Made by a program: the position numbers and the translations under genes. Below the pieces are notes generated by a model. It ran no database searches. It was not told the origin of the DNA and worked only from the letters and a program-made list of their open reading frames with translations. This document shows, one piece after another, positions 33,349 to 44,417 of a stretch of DNA of 64,000 bases (its first letter is position 1; every line of letters begins with the position of its first letter). Origin of the DNA: Adineta vaga (lineage: Eukaryota; Rotifera); contig CP075493.1 of assembly GCA_021613535.1 (NCBI GenBank), positions 13,516,001 through 13,580,000 of the forward strand, read 5' to 3'.

Positions 33349-35610
33349 TTATTTTATACTATTGGTTGTTTCGCTTGATAAACGTAATTCAAAATTGCCA
33401 TAGGCACATCTCTGATGGCGAATAACGACGCGATGATTACCTCTCAATAGACGATAACTGAGAACAGCTGCAAAACAATTTAGATGATCAACACTATTGC
33501 CATCATCATTTTGAGCTACTGGTGAATTAATGTTTGTTTCTGGTGTAAATAATTCTAGAAAAGGATCAGCCGTGCCAGATATTTTCCAAGTTGAACAAGG
33601 AGCCCAAGTATTAGCAGCAATGGTCACATCGGCAAAAGTTGTATTCACCGTAAAACAAAACGTATAATTTGGCTGAAGCGTACTAGTTAGTAGTTTGAGT
33701 GAAGTACCGAATGGTAACCATTGAGGACAAATTTGATTGGGAATGATGTTGGTAATGGTGCTCGTTGTTGTTGATGAAGTTGACGATGAAGTTGTAGTCA
33801 CTGATACAGTGGTCGATTGTTTTGTGGTTGTTTTCTTTGTCGAACCAGTAGTAATAATGGGTCTTTGCGATGAACTACTCATTGGTGCAATCCAAAACTC
33901 CCAGAAGTTCTTATCCTTCATAGGTGCCGATTCGATCCCACATGACTGATTGATTGATACTACACCACTGTCAAATAAAATATAATAGTGAACACCCTAA
34001 AAAGGTGTGTAAAAAACAGAAATTTTAAAATGGAGTTAAATATCGACTCTTACATCCTCCCAAATAGTACTGCTTGTATTAATGAAAATGTGTCGCGTCT
34101 GATAAGTAACATCTGTAACTGTATTAACACGCAGTACTTCTTGATCTATACCACCGTTCATCCGTTTGAAATATCGGATGTAAGCTACTGTCTGTGAGGT
34201 GGTACTATGTTTCGATCAGTGGAGATGGACCACAAAGCTTGATTTCGTAAGACTAAACCCTTGGGTGTCATTGATCCATTAATAAATTGAGGTGCTCCTA
34301 CATCGACCTGGAATGTATAACAGACTTGCTGTCCATTTTGACCTATGGAATCGACTGGAGTGAAACACAGTTGATGAATACCATACTGCTCTGGTAGAGG
34401 AGTCCATTCAATAAACATAATGTATGTGTCATTATTATTCAGATCCACTGTGATTGGACTTTTGATCATACCAGATGGTGAAACAGTAAGAATATCTGTA
34501 ATCGTAGTACTTGATTCATTACATGGAACTTTCACCACAATTCGTTCTGTGATCGTTGTATTTGAGGCCACACCGATGCAAGCACCGTGATGTCGATCAC
34601 CAACATATACAGGAGGAACTGTACATGCCTGTAGAATTGGAGAACCGGTATAGTTTAGATCTGGCAATACAGTGACTTGAGTTTGATCCACAATACGAAT
34701 CAGAAATTGAAGAGGAATAGATGACAAAGTTTCATTCGTTATTGGATCATAATCTTCAATTACGAGTGCAATACCTTCATAGCCAAGAGTTGTTGCTTCA
34801 TAAGTCAATTGGCAAGGAAATGCTTGAAGTTGACCTTTAGGTACACAAATACTGCCACATTCTTGTGTCGTGTTACCCCACCGACATCGAAGAGCATCAC
34901 CATCGGTATCTGCCATTGGAATAGGAATGGTATGGGTACGACCAAGTTGTACCTGAACAACTGGATTGGATGCAGTTTTAGGGGAATTATTGAGTCTATG
35001 AAAAGAATCAGATTTGTTATCAAAAAAAGAATTATATTATCAACAAACTTACTTTCCATTGCGGCGTGTATGCGTATCGACAACGAGTGCTAAGGACCAA
35101 CTACCACTGCCTTCTAATAAAGATATCCAGCAACAGCTTTGAACTGCATAAGTGAATCGAACATCTCTAGGTACAATAACATCAACAGAGCCTTCTCCAC
35201 TACTGTAATCAAAGTCATCGTTGAAGTCAGTGCATGGTACATTTGTACTAAATGTTGGAATTGTGTAGACACTTCCATTTGATGAAATTCCTGAGCAATC
35301 TCCTAGACATGTTACGGACCCATCACCAATCATCCCTCCTGTGGCTATAGTTGTTTGATTGCAGAATGTATTCGACGAATAAGTCTTGCGATATGAATGC
35401 CGTTGTGTAATACGAACGAGAACTGTAGATGAAGATCCATTAGTTGTATTTTCATGAATACTCCATGACAATGACCCACCACTAAAACGATAGAATATAA
35501 TAAAATGAATCTAAAGACTGGGAGAACAATGATCTTTCTTACCGGTAGTGAGATGCATTTGTCAATACTATTCCAAGTAGAAAGATGATTACTAATTGAT
35601 TGGCCCCCAT
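33349..35610 (-). CDS. Large secreted glycoprotein with Thr-rich linker (one apparent frameshift)
   Basis: Exons 35610-35544, 35481-35053, 34995-34053 and 33996-33349, all with 57-62 bp GT-AG introns. A signal peptide is followed by a Cys-rich N-terminal domain with a GGSLSW start and CNQTTIATGG and SCCWISLLEGSGSW segments. A long beta-rich region carries many Asn-glycosylation sites, then come a Thr/Ser mucin linker and a C-terminal Cys-paired domain. I do not recognise the family; similar architectures occur as uncharacterised adhesion or coat proteins of aquatic invertebrates. In exon 3 the frame ends at TAG (about 34185), but the next frame continues the protein (TVAYIRYF) if one base is restored near 34192. 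Spliced length is 2087 nt, one short of a multiple of three (695 residues if repaired). Confidence 0.7.
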
Positions 35611-36595
35611 TTACTATTTTATATGCATTTTTTGGCAGAACATCTTCGTCCTTATATACAGATGATGATTCATATGCGTGAATTTGAGGATAGTCATAAA
35701 ATGCTGGTTGGAAAACGGAACTGTCACTGAATTGTTAATAAACTGAAAAAGAAGAACAGTAAAGCCATCAATAGCTTTATTACAAGTAATGAAATCATCG
35801 TTTTCATTCTCTAACTTCGTCTCAAGTATTTAGATATACCTTTACTGCACACTTATCATAGTCTTATATGATTCTTTACATTTGAAAAGTTACAAGAGAT
35901 GATATAAAAAATTCGAAGCTCCAATCCAACAAACAGTAAAATCAATATAAACCATCTAAGAATGTTCAGGATATCACCATGAATATCCAGTGTTTTGTAT
36001 TTTTTATTAATTAAAGGTAAGAATAAATGTGGCTTTCGATTATGATGCACATTCAACTTATAGACACATAATTCAACACTAATTTTCTTTCTTATTCTGT
36101 ACTGAATTCATATGTTAAACTGAAAGACAGGAAAGGACAAATAGTAGTATGATTATTTGAACTTTGTCGAAGTATGTACGATCACATAAAAGATGAAATG
36201 GAACGAAGATTGGTCATATAGCTGATAAGGTGTAGAAAGTATGAAAACACTATAATAGATTTGTTTCATTGCAAATATCTTTAATACCAAAAGGGTATTT
36301 TCGTAGAAACTGAAAAATGTCAAGAACAACACTTTGTTTTGAACAAAGACAAACATGTTCACTTTGTTTGAGAAAGGCATAAAAAAGTATGACGAGTCAC
36401 TCTAGTCAATTCAATACTTGTGTGATGGTGTGAGGGTTTACATATTATTCTTACAAACCCTCACCCACATCCATCGCGCCCATTGGTTTATTTAATAGAA
36501 AGAAAGAAAAAAGAAATTTGCCAAAACATGAAAACTATACGTTCTTTATTTGAAACATCCTGAGTACATGAATGTGGATGGACGATGCAATTCGT
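35611..36595. other. Intergenic with a hairpin
   Basis: AT-rich spacer between two minus-strand genes. Minus-strand frames at 35856-36056 and 36153-36380 have no protein-like pattern. The hairpin copy at 36430 lies about 130 bases beyond the 3' end of the TLDc gene. Confidence 0.4.
36430..36464. repeat. GAGGGTTT hairpin, copy B
   Basis: GTGAGGGTTT (36430-36439) pairs perfectly with AAACCCTCAC (36455-36464). The 15-base loop differs from copy A at 33054 in a single base. Outer flanks GATGGT and CCACATCCATC extend the pairing imperfectly. Confidence 0.75.
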
Positions 36596-37783
36596 TTAAT
36601 TCTCATCCTCACCCTCATTTTCATTCCCGCCCTCACTTTCATCCTCATTCGCTAAGCACTTGTACACTTCAACATCTTCAACCATAAAATTCTGTTCTCC
36701 AGCGAAAAGTGTTTCACCTTTTCCGGTGGTATCAATATACCTGGACGGAAATGAAGATTCCGAGTCAATATTCTTGTTAGCGTTATCAGATATAGAAATA
36801 TCCATGAAATGTACTTCATCTTTCACTACTCCACCAAAATAGCCACCAATTTGTTTTGAATGACCAGCAGCGTTAGTTCCCAAACGGTTCACAAAAAATT
36901 TAGTTGGTCGTATATTATGTGGATTTCTCAGAGTAAACAAAAATGCAGTTGAATCCTTCTTATATTTGTTATCAGAAGTCCAAGGTATTGTTGTGTAACC
37001 TCCAAATAGATAATTCCCATTTTTACTTTGTATAATAGTCATTGTAGGACCTTTATCATCTGAACAACGATGGAAGTCGTCTGCACGAAAGCCATCTTTT
37101 TTTGCCTTGTAAATTAATTCCCACTTTTGTTTCGGATTACCATAGAAATCATTCAATCTCATTTGATAATCAGCACAGAGAAGTGTACCTCCATGCATGT
37201 AATTATTTCCTGTGGAATGAACGAGAATCAAATCGTAATCAATTGAAAATGGTTTAATATCACAATAAACAAGACGGGTGTGTGTTTTATTAACATTTTC
37301 TTCTAGCTCACGCAATCTTCGTTTTAATATGTTCAATTCTTCAAATGTCACATCATTTTCATTAATAAAAGATGCTGTTTCGTTTTTTAATGTGTTAACT
37401 GTTTCCAAATGATCAATTGTCTGCTGTGCAAAGACTTCTTCATTATCATCCAATAAAAGATCGAGGTTTTGTTTTTTTAATTCATATAAGTCATTAATTT
37501 GTTTGATAGCTTCATCACGCCATTGTGTTAATTGATCAAATATGTTTTGCTTATATCCTTTTACGGTAAAAGAGTTAATCTTTTCATTCAATTCATTGAT
37601 ATTATCGGCTAATGGATTGAGTTTCTGCACGATTTGATCTGCGTGTTCATCGAAATGACGTCGACAGACATTTTTACTGCAGTGACGACATAATGTAGCT
37701 GACATACGTTGACAACTTTCAATCTCACATGGTTTCAATGGAGCGTCATTCGCTACAGAAGTTGTTGTCTTAAACGAAAACAT
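36596..37783 (-). CDS. B-box-like zinc finger, coiled-coil and TLDc domain protein
   Basis: Intronless, 395 residues. Residues about 18-48 show a B-box-like Cys/His pattern (CEIESC, LCRHC, VCRRHFDEH). A long helical coiled-coil region covers about 50-165. From about 180 onward a TLDc domain follows: LLCADYQMRLNDFYG, DGFRADDFHRCSDDKGPTMT, SKNGNYLFGGYT, and a closing GGVVKDEVHFMDI strand region with VEDVEVYKC. An acidic Glu/Asn tail ends the protein. TLDc proteins (OXR1, NCOA7, TLDC2) act in oxidative-stress protection and bind or dismantle V-ATPase. Coupling to a TRIM-like front end suggests regulated targeting, but that is inference. No RING is present, so ligase activity is not expected. Confidence 0.85.
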   Translation of the reverse strand: MFSFKTTTSVANDAPLKPCEIESCQRMSATLCRHCSKNVCRRHFDEHADQIVQKLNPLADNINELNEKINSFTVKGYKQNIFDQLTQWRDEAIKQINDLYELKKQNLDLLLDDNEEVFAQQTIDHLETVNTLKNETASFINENDVTFEELNILKRRLRELEENVNKTHTRLVYCDIKPFSIDYDLILVHSTGNNYMHGGTLLCADYQMRLNDFYGNPKQKWELIYKAKKDGFRADDFHRCSDDKGPTMTIIQSKNGNYLFGGYTTIPWTSDNKYKKDSTAFLFTLRNPHNIRPTKFFVNRLGTNAAGHSKQIGGYFGGVVKDEVHFMDISISDNANKNIDSESSFPSRYIDTTGKGETLFAGEQNFMVEDVEVYKCLANEDESEGGNENEGEDEN

Positions 37784-38144
37784 AATTTATGTTATAGGAG
37801 AGAATAAAATAATCACAGCACAAAACTAACGTTTTTTCCCAGTTTATTAACAACAAAATTGTCGAAGCGCCATGGTTTCTCTTGGTATTATAGCAAGAAC
37901 AGGAAAAAAAGAAAGTCGATCGTTTAGATTGAGTTACCTGTATCGCACCAACCAATGAATACGAGAAAGATGTCCTCTTTTTTTTGTATTGGAAGTTGAA
38001 AACCTCAATATAATTCTATAAAAGAGTTATGACCTTCATAATCAGAGAAATTTAGATCATGATATCCTTTTTCTAAATGATTTCATATTTATTAAGCATA
38101 CAAAGTATGTTGTAAAATATAAACGAATATTTTTTCTGCCGTTT
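37784..38144. other. Intergenic, no gene seen
   Basis: Short AT-rich spacer carrying the presumed promoter of the TLDc gene and the 3' end of the next minus-strand gene. A minus-strand frame 37770-37955 overlaps the TLDc start and has no protein pattern. Confidence 0.35.
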
Positions 38145-38510
38145 CTAAGAATGATTTTCTAGTCGCTCTATAAAATCTTTTTCTTTAGAAATCCCAACTA
38201 AATAATCAAATTCATTCCTGGCTAAATCTTTGTTGAGTTTAGCTAAAAGAAGAATGAGACGTTTCTCTCCTGGTGTTGTCGTTGCTTGTGCATCAGTTTG
38301 TAAATAATTCTTAAATTCATCATTTGTTATTTGAGCATGGTTACATAACTCTCGGATACATTTATTAATGTTTCGACAACGTTGTGAAAGTCTTTCGTAA
38401 TCATCAATACCGATTGGAGGAAAATAACCAAACCACGGTTCTTTTTGTCGACATCTTTTAAGTGAATTTTTTAATCGTTCGTAAACATTCATTTCATTAC
38501 TTGCAGCCAT
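38145..38510 (-). CDS. Small helical protein of unknown function
   Basis: Intronless, 121 residues, starting MAASNEMNVYERL. The composition (many Lys, Arg, Glu, Asn, four Cys) and spacing of hydrophobic residues suggest an all-helical soluble domain. There is no signal peptide or membrane segment. I recognise no family. It is followed on the same strand, upstream, by the dynein-stalk-like gene (39191-38723), and the two open with similar short leaders (MAAS/MASIS). They might be functionally paired or derived from one larger gene, though I see no direct homology between them. Coding status is supported by length, normal amino-acid composition and position. Confidence 0.55.
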   Translation of the reverse strand: MAASNEMNVYERLKNSLKRCRQKEPWFGYFPPIGIDDYERLSQRCRNINKCIRELCNHAQITNDEFKNYLQTDAQATTTPGEKRLILLLAKLNKDLARNEFDYLVGISKEKDFIERLENHS

Positions 38511-38722
38511 AGTAAAATAAGACTTTTGAATAAATTATTGAGAAAGAAAAAGAAATTGCGCAAATATGAAGCAAATAACACAATATATGTGTATCATGAG
38601 TCATCAAACAGAACGGAAAGGAATAGAAAAAAAAACACTTTCGAATTTTTTTTGTTTTTATTTTTTAGAATATAGGTTAAAGAATTCATTATATCGAGGG
38701 GAAACTATGAGGCGAATAAAAG

Positions 38723-39191
38723 TTATTTATTTTGTTGTTGTTTTTCTGTTGTATATTTCAGAACAGCTCGAAGCCATGTACCTAATTCATGACATAATGA
38801 AGAGATCCGTTTAAGTTCATTTGGTTGACATTCATCTTGATTTAAAATAATATTCAATTTTTTTATTTGTTCAGAATTTATTTGATCTTTATCTAGGTCA
38901 AATAAACGTTGAAGAAATTTATCAGCACCTGGCATCATTAATTTTTTATCATCATCCCAATCCCATTGATCTTTTGATGGTTCAAGTAAAATTCCAATAC
39001 ATTCAAATATTGAGAGGCAAGCAAGAGGTGGCTTCGCATAGGATCTTAGTTCGTTGAATTGACTTTTTGGTAATTGACGAAGAGATTCTTCAGCCACTAA
39101 ATAGATTAATATTTTTCATATTAGTATACAGAAGTAAATAAAATATATTACCAGTTATGGTATCGACAGTTGAGTTGGAAATTGAGGCCAT
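38723..39191 (-). CDS. Isolated dynein-stalk-like helical domain protein
   Basis: Two exons, 39191-39152 and 39096-38723 (55-bp GT-AG intron), 137 residues. After a 13-residue Ser/Thr leader the protein matches the pattern of the helical-bundle coiled-coil stalk region of dynein heavy chains. The matching features are a LPKSQFNELRSYAKPP turn, a hydrophobic helix with ILLEPSKDQWDWDDDKKLM, a FLQRLFDLDKDQI helix, and an ISSLCHELGTWLRAVLKY end. In dynein this segment leads to the microtubule-binding domain and sits between AAA4 and AAA5. Here there are no AAA modules or room for them. A stand-alone copy could bind microtubules, mimic the stalk, or be a captured fragment with a new role. The fold is inferred from motif pattern. 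Confidence 0.7.
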
Positions 39192-39646
39192 ATTCCGTTC
39201 AAGAAGAGAAGAAAAGAAATGTTTTTGTAGAGTGGTGAAATAATTGAGAATTTATTTCTTGAGAAATGCTTCCGAAGAAAAAAGAAGAAAAGTTTTCTTC
39301 TTTCATTCTTGAAGAGAAAAGAATACATGTTTTGTTACACTATGATGAGTTCCTTATTGAAAACATTGTTATGTGCTTAATCAATCAACGTGTTTTCTTC
39401 TAAATCAAGTGTTTCTAATGTTGAATTTGCGATACAGATAGTATAAGAGCTAAAGATTATCTTTACTTTTTCTTCTTCTGCATAAACATTAACAAGGACA
39501 ACATTAGCGATAAAAAAAAGTGTGCAGATAAGAAAAGAAAAAGGGGTTGTTTTTTTCTCCCCCGTATTATTTTGTGTGTGTGCACGAATAAAAAAATACA
39601 AACTTCTTTCTTTCTATACTTATCAACTATAAGATAAAGAGGCGAG
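39192..39646. promoter_or_regulatory. Divergent promoter region
   Basis: Lies between the leftward dynein-stalk-like gene and the rightward ABM gene, so both promoters should be here. Open frames on the minus strand (39377-39705) are low-complexity and overlap the ABM start. No defined motif recognised. Confidence 0.35.
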
Positions 39647-40110
39647 ATGGTGTTCACTATTATTGTACATCTAACTGCAAAGAATGAGCACGTGGACAAA
39701 GTCAAAGCAAAAATAATCGAAGCAAGTCGCGTCTATGTTAAAGATAAAGGAACTATCGACTGGTTCGTTAGTCAAGGTAAAACAAATGTATTACTATTTA
39801 TCATTTAAACAGAAATTTGTCATTTGAAAAACTATAGATGCAACGGATCCAACAAAGTTTGCCATCGTCGAGCGATATGAACAGCAAAGTGATGTACAAA
39901 CTCACATCAATAATCCATATTATAAAGAGTTTGGTGCATATGTAAAACCGCTTCTATCTAAACCCTTGGTAAGTAATTAAATCCATTATTAAAATTCTTC
40001 TCCTAGTATTGTCTTTGAAATTATAGGAACTTCATAGCGTAGTCGAATTGGATACATCGAAAGAAGTCGAAGTTCCTCCACAAACCTGGTCGGATGAAGC
40101 GGATAATTAA
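39647..40110 (+). CDS. Antibiotic-biosynthesis-monooxygenase (ABM) fold protein, three exons
   Basis: Exons 39647-39776, 39838-39968 and 40027-40110; 345 nt, 114 residues, with two introns of 61 and 58 bp. Each join keeps the frame and gives a clean small protein. It has an MVFTIIVHLTAK first strand, a helix with KVKAKIIEASR, GTIDWFVSQD, FAIVERYEQQSDVQTHINNP, and a helix ending YVKPLLSKPL. This is the ferredoxin-like ABM/YgiN pattern, in which dimers act as cofactor-free or quinol-type oxygenases or bind heme. The conserved pattern ERY-(x)8-H is the usual signature. The tail SDEADN is acidic. The substrate is unknown. Many such genes in bdelloids have bacterial homologues, but origin cannot be settled here. 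Confidence 0.8.
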
Positions 40111-40243
40111 ATTATTTTCATAATATGTTTTTAATTTGAAAAAAAATCAGTTTATTCTAACTAAATAAAAAAAATGGTATTTCAAGGTCATTCTAACTAA
40201 ACACACACATATGTAAATAAGCATGTTAATTCAACATGCTTTT

Positions 40244-41694
40244 TCATGATGGAAAAACACTGAATCGTCGTTGCAAATTTTTATTCATACTAGCAACAGG
40301 TATGATACTAAATCGTCGATCTAAATTTTTGTTCAAACTAGCCGCATCATTTGCTTCTTCAGCTTCAGGTAAATGCCAATTCGGTTCATCTTCAAAATTT
40401 TCATATTTTTGTACAAATATCGGTATTCGTAATATTAAACCTGTAATTAATCCACCTACAATAGCCATACCTAATGTTAATCCAAGTGCAGCTGCTTGAT
40501 ATGCTGCTTGCATATTATTTGTTCGTTTCATTCCACCACTAAGACAAACATCAGTGAGATGATCTAAATAACCTGATCGATTTCCAACGAAAACGATGAC
40601 AATTCCTGCAATAGCAGCCATTAAACCTGGTATTCCATGTAAATTATGTACTCCACATGTATCATGAACACGTATATCTTGTAGTTTCGGTAGGAGAAAA
40701 TGAAAACCTAAAACAGATACCATACCAGCAAGTGTACCAATAATCATTGCACCATGAAGACCAATATTAGATGTGGCGACAGTTCCAATAGCAACGCCAC
40801 CAGCTAATGTTGAATTCTGAATATGAATCATATCTAATTTACCTTTCCGAACAATGGTTGACATAAGAAAAGCACCCATGACCGATGCACATATCGATAC
40901 ATATGTATTTGTAATAGCATGAAGTCGTTCAATACCACTTGCTGTACCAGCATTGAACGATGGCCAAAAACAGAACAAAAACATAGTACCAATAATCGAA
41001 AATAAATCGGATGTATAACGAGATTTTTCCAATGGTGAACCAAGAACATTCGAATGAAATAGAACAAAAGCAACAGCTAACCCAAAATAGGCACCTATGA
41101 ACGAAATAATGTTATTCGATGAATTTCTTTATTTTCATTTTTCTTACCAAATACATGTACAAACATCGATTCTCCTCCATCATTCGCACAGAAGAAATGT
41201 GTACCAATCCATTCGTTGACTACTTGGATAGGAACTTCGAAGAATGCCATTATAATTAATTGTAGAGGACTGACTTGTCCTAGCACTGCTCCCATCGAAA
41301 TCAATATACTAGCCGAAACAAAATCAGCTGTGGATAAACTTCGTACATCAACAATAAATTTTTGTTTCGCATCATTCCAATCAAACATATAGCCACGCAT
41401 AATCAAAGCCCATTCAACTGTAAATGCACATAAGATAAAATTGAATCCAATTGCAGAATACGAATAATGACTTAAGAAAGTCATAAGAAATCCAAAACCA
41501 ATAAACATCATTACATGAATATCAGTAAACATGGAATAATAGAATTCTACTACACCACGTGGTGGATTTTCAAAATCAGTCACATTTGAAACGGGAAAAT
41601 ATTCATATTCACTGTAAAGACCAAAAAGAATAGTAAAAATTGTTTGGAGAAGAAGTAGAACAGCTGGAAATAAGTAAGGACGATATTCTACCAT
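40244..41694 (-). CDS. Rh-type ammonium/ammonia transporter
   Basis: Exons 41694-41148 and 41094-40244 (53-bp intron), 1398 nt, 465 residues, the usual size for animal Rh glycoproteins. About eleven to twelve hydrophobic segments are present. Diagnostic sequence includes FTDIHVMMFIGFGFLMTFL in the second or third helix, LGQVSPLQLIIM, FLFCFWPSFNAG, and the twin-His-region motif DTCGVHNLHGIPG. A Glu/Asp-rich cytoplasmic tail follows the last helix. Rh proteins conduct NH3/NH4+ (and perhaps CO2) across the plasma membrane and serve nitrogen excretion in aquatic animals. The flanking K+ channel gene lies on the same strand further right. Family assignment is firm; the exact paralogue is not. Confidence 0.9.
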
Positions 41695-41958
41695 CGTTTT
41701 CTTTTCTTTTTAAAATATGTGTTTTTATTCACTTCGTCCATTCATACCTATAAGAGATAAACGAAAAGATAAGATCGTATGTAACATATAGAAGGACGAA
41801 GAGACCAGTAAATATATGCTGTAAAATAAAGCACAAAGTGTAGATAAACAAGAAAAAGGAGAACATGTCTTTCCAACTAGATGGTATCATTCTGTTGAAG
41901 TACACGACAAGAATTTTATTGTTGAGAAAAAAAGAAGCAGTAGTTTTAAGTCAAAATA

Positions 41959-43488
41959 TTACAATCGACTATGTTGAATCGGAAGATTATTTTGTGTTAA
42001 AGCTGTTAATAAAGTATCTAATTTCATTTCTAATCGTTGCATTCGATCTTCAATAAAATTCGAATGTTGTTTCAGTTTAACAAGTGTTTTTGCATTTGCT
42101 TTTTGTTCATAATAAACATTGGTTAAAACAGTGAGTAATGAATCATTTCCATTGATTGCATTTCGTCGATAATGCTTAATAAGTTTTGCCGCTTGAATTG
42201 CTGTATGTAATCGACAGAGTGAATTAAATGTTGCTCCATAATTTGATTTACGTCGACGAAGAAACCAAGCTCGAACAGAATATTGAATAATTTCAGTAAC
42301 TCGCATTCGATATTCTCGTGCTTGATTGATACGATTGACAAAATCTAAAACCATCTGTTCAGATCGATTCAATGAAATTTTATTTATAAATACAGCAATT
42401 AAAATTGCTGAAGCAAAAACACCAATAAAAGATGTTAAAAACGCAATAGCTAGAAGTATAGAAGAAAAAAACAAATCAAATAGATAGAACTTTTTTTAAA
42501 CTCACATCGAGCACAATAAGTTTGAAGAACTAAATCACCATATCCTAAAACAATTTAAGTTATTAATAGATAGAAATCTTTTGAGAAGACTTACCAACAG
42601 TAGTAAATGTTACAATACTAAACCAAGTCGCATTGGCAAACGATGATGTGTAAGAAATCGGTTGTAATGATAGTGTTTGAATTGGTAACCACATTCCTTT
42701 TTCGCATGCATGTAATGACCAACTAGCAATGAATAAGATCGTTGTCATCAAACAAGACCAACATAGACCAGGATATGTTTGAAGAAAAGCTCGCAGAATA
42801 AATGATATGGTCATGGGTACTCGATTTAAATATCCAATCGAACGTGATGAAGCAGCATCGACTAATGGAGAATGTAATGTTACACTACGTGCAATTAGAT
42901 AAAGACGAGCAAACACTAAAAGAAGTTAAATTTATATTTAGAAAAAAAGAACACAAACGATTGAACAACCAATTTCTTACTAGGTAAAGTGAGTATCATA
43001 TCAATCCAAACGAAATCATCATTTGACGAGGATATTTTAGAAATATAAGGAAATGGATGAATAATACAAATGACTATTTCACAAATGACGATGATAATAC
43101 CGCGAATCTTTAAAGTAACACGCCAATCAGCAATATGATTATTGATCGCATATAGACGAATATCGAGCATATGATAATATAGAACAAGTCCAACAAGAAT
43201 TACTGAAGAACAACTGATCAAAGGTCGAATTATAATAATACGTTGTTCATCAACTTGATTGAATCGACATTCAGTATCAATAATCATAAGAATAAGACCA
43301 AAAAGAGCAATGAAACACATGATATCATTCACACGACGACATCGAAAATGAAGATTTTTACGTTCAATTAAACTATGTTTCATTGATAAAATCGATTTTT
43401 TTTCATCTGAAAGCTTTTTCGAATGTGATTCAGGCATTGCAATAACTTCAGTTAATTTGAATGGCATTCTAATATGATGATTTTCCAT
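41959..43488 (-). CDS. SK-type (small-conductance Ca2+-activated) potassium channel
   Basis: Exons 43488-42981, 42915-42595, 42544-42506 and 42449-41959; 1359 nt, 452 residues. Six membrane segments are visible. The selectivity filter TVGYGD is built across the exon 2/3 junction, and exon 3 is only 39 nt. After S6 the sequence EQMVLDFVNRINQAREYRMRV...SVRAWFLRRR matches the calmodulin-binding domain of SK channels, and a coiled-coil-like tail follows (MQRLEMKLDTLL). Channels of this family open on calmodulin-sensed Ca2+ and hyperpolarise the membrane. The N-terminus is short. S4 is poor in regular Arg repeats, in line with voltage independence. A specific paralogue number cannot be given. Confidence 0.88.
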
Positions 43489-44417
43489 GTATCCTTTGAA
43501 TAAGTTGTCAAATAACTAGAAATGTACTTTGAAAATGACAAGAAAAAGAATACCATGCAATGCACGTCATTTTCTTTTCTTTCCTTTTTTGACGAGATAT
43601 TCAGGTTATCGTCATTTGATGAACAATATATGTATTCATTAAAAAGTCACATCTTCTCATATGAATCCCTCTTGTGAAAGAAAGTGCTTCATTGTTTTCT
43701 TATAGATTAACAGAAGACAAGATTTTATTCATCAAAAGAAAAGATCGAAAGCATATATTAATGTCATGAAAACGCAAGATGTATTTCTGAGAGTGAACAA
43801 ATCAATTTGATATATTTATCTGTAGAATTCCTATTTTTATTCTTACTTTCACACCCACAACTCATATTCAGTAGTTCTATCTAGAACAAATGAATGTGAA
43901 AAGCAAAATATAAACTCGAGTTTCAATGATATTCCATCGATGTTGTTGATCAGTTTCATCTTTATTACTGGCAGGTAATGGTGTGAACAGATTCTGATTT
44001 AAAAAATAATCTTCCAGAGAAGGCATTGTAGAAAAAGAAAAAAAAACAAAGTGAATTTATATTATGTTGATATTTTCTCATTACAAAATGAAATTGTTAT
44101 TGAAACATGCTTTTTCTCTAATATTAATTAGTATACACAAGGTTTTTCAGTCTAGAAAGTAAAAACAAAAGCTGTTTTTAGATATGCAGTACCCAGGTAA
44201 CTGTTTATCTGAAGCTGTGTATTCAGATCTAACTCATATTATTGATTTTACCTGGACAATACGGAAAAAAACTATCTAGGACTTTAGTTCATTACTGTCA
44301 CATTATTCTTTATCGTTTTTTGAAGCTCTTCGCTTGTTTTGGTTATCTCATCAACTTTCATTTCTTATCTAAAGAATAACCTTGCAAACTTTTCAGTTGT
44401 GTAAGTGAGATTGAAAT
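43489..44417. other. Intergenic, divergent promoter region
   Basis: Lies between the leftward SK channel gene and the rightward GH3 gene. AT-rich, with no gene or repeat recognised. The GH3 leader ends TTTTCAGTTGTGTAAGTGAG just before its ATG, a possible splice site in the leader. Confidence 0.35.
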
